DNA from: Clostridia bacterium
GTDB lineage: Bacteria > Bacillota > Clostridia > Oscillospirales > CAG-272
DNA length: 62,653 bases
Direction: 5' to 3'
NCBI GenBank assembly: GCA_017508195.1
Contig: JAFVZL010000047.1
Coordinates: 1 to 62,653, forward strand
Shown piece after piece: positions 62,344 through 62,653 of this stretch; position 1 is the first letter of the stretch, and each line of letters opens with the position of its first letter. Made by a program: the position numbers and the translations under genes. The notes under the pieces were generated by a model. It made no database searches. It had not been told where the DNA came from and saw only the letters and a program-made list of their open reading frames with translations.

Positions 62344-62653
62344 ACAAAAAGGCACTCCTTGTGAGTGCCTTTTTTGTTGGTACAAGGGAGAGGATTCTGA
62401 CACAGCGACGATAGTCGCAGGGTTCGCATTCCAGGGGAGGCGCAAACGGAGTTTGAGGGAAGCCGAGCCGCGGGAATATACAATCCCTCCCTCTGCGCCA
62501 ACAAAAAGGCACTCCTTGTGGGTGCCTTTTTTGTTGGTACAAGGGAGAGGATTCTGACATAGCGACGACAGTCGCAGGGTTCGCATTCCAGGGGAGGCGC
62601 AAACGAAGTTTGAGGGAAGCCGAGCCGCGGGAATATACAATCCCTCCCTCTGC
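62324..62653 (+). repeat. 157-bp tandem repeat of the tRNA-Ser 3' end plus terminator
   Basis: The segment from the T arm through CCA and terminator plus about 100 bp of spacer recurs exactly 157 bp later (CCC at 62328, 62485, 62642). Copies 1 and 2 differ at only about four bases; the third is cut by the window end. The spacer has GCGAC-GATA-GTCGC and a T-loop-like GGTTCGCATTCC. No open frame here is credible. Confidence 0.88.
62341..62380 (+). terminator. Terminator directly behind tRNA-Ser
   Basis: CCAACAAAAAGGCACTC (62341-62357) pairs with GAGTGCCTTTTTTGTTGG (62363-62380). The stem includes the CCA end of the tRNA. Confidence 0.85.

Noticed and set aside
62225..62640. Several overlapping frames over tRNA-Ser and the tandem repeats
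   Set aside because: They translate tRNA and terminator sequence; repeated peptides arise from the DNA repeat.

Overview
The window looks like chromosome of an anaerobic, spore-forming, Gram-positive Clostridia member, probably a gut organism of the Oscillospiraceae/Ruminococcaceae type. Supporting signs are an alpha/beta-type small acid-soluble spore protein, a complete trimeric electron-bifurcating [FeFe]-hydrogenase locus, an archaeal/eukaryotic-like ProS, ECF and Pot transporters, strong AGGAGG ribosome sites, near-consensus sigma-A promoters and many large cell-surface proteins. No phage, plasmid, CRISPR array or intact transposase is visible. The placement is inferred from gene content; no 16S gene lies inside the window.

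Layout. 1-2200: a near-perfect minus-strand promoter with a leader resembling an rRNA operon leader (the rRNA would lie left of the window), a spore-protein gene, and a metallo-beta-lactamase-fold protein. 2223-10716: a two-gene minus-strand operon for very large secreted proteins, a sialate O-acetylesterase-type protein and a lipoprotein with MBG-like repeats, leucine-rich repeats and a polysaccharide deacetylase domain. 10954-16759: a fused polyprenol/phytol-kinase-like membrane protein, a small protein, cofactor-independent phosphoglycerate mutase and a divergent GyrB/ParE-like protein. 16909-25886: a YfcE phosphodiesterase, then a ten-gene hydrogenase operon (HndA/HydC-like, sensor and regulatory genes, HydB, HydA).

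26042-44318: housekeeping genes (HD hydrolase, TIM-barrel epimerase-like protein, two RluA pseudouridine synthases, LigA, an aminotransferase, ProS with a degenerate biotin-ligase-like protein, M50 protease, PotA-PotB-PotCD polyamine transporter, radical SAM protein, dCMP deaminase, AlaX-type editing protein, ECF S component). Two roughly 370-400 bp non-coding elements with imperfect terminal inverted repeats interrupt it.

44497-55558: acyl-ACP thioesterase, a small conserved protein, then a five-gene minus-strand catabolic operon (Gfo/Idh/MocA dehydrogenase, alpha/beta esterase, HpcH/HpaI aldolase, B3-like MBL hydrolase, 2-hydroxyacid dehydrogenase). It is divergent from an AraC regulator whose gene overlaps a FliB-like Cys-rich protein. 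A PocR/AraC regulator diverges from an FAD-dependent oxidoreductase. 55603-62653: a membrane protein, a regulator with a DNA-binding-type domain at each end, a small Cys-rich protein preceded by a terminator-like leader, a 1240-residue surface protein with six exact 20-residue His/Asp/Cys repeats, and tRNA-Ser(CGA), whose 3' end and terminator are repeated in tandem at 157-bp period to the window end.

The strongest candidates for something new are the regulatory block inside the hydrogenase operon, the tRNA-Ser 3'-end tandem repeats, the biotin-ligase-like protein lacking its signature motifs, the VTE5-VTE6-type fusion, and the AraC-linked catabolic operon. Coordinates of starts were adjusted where a ribosome-binding site or promoter decides between in-frame starts.
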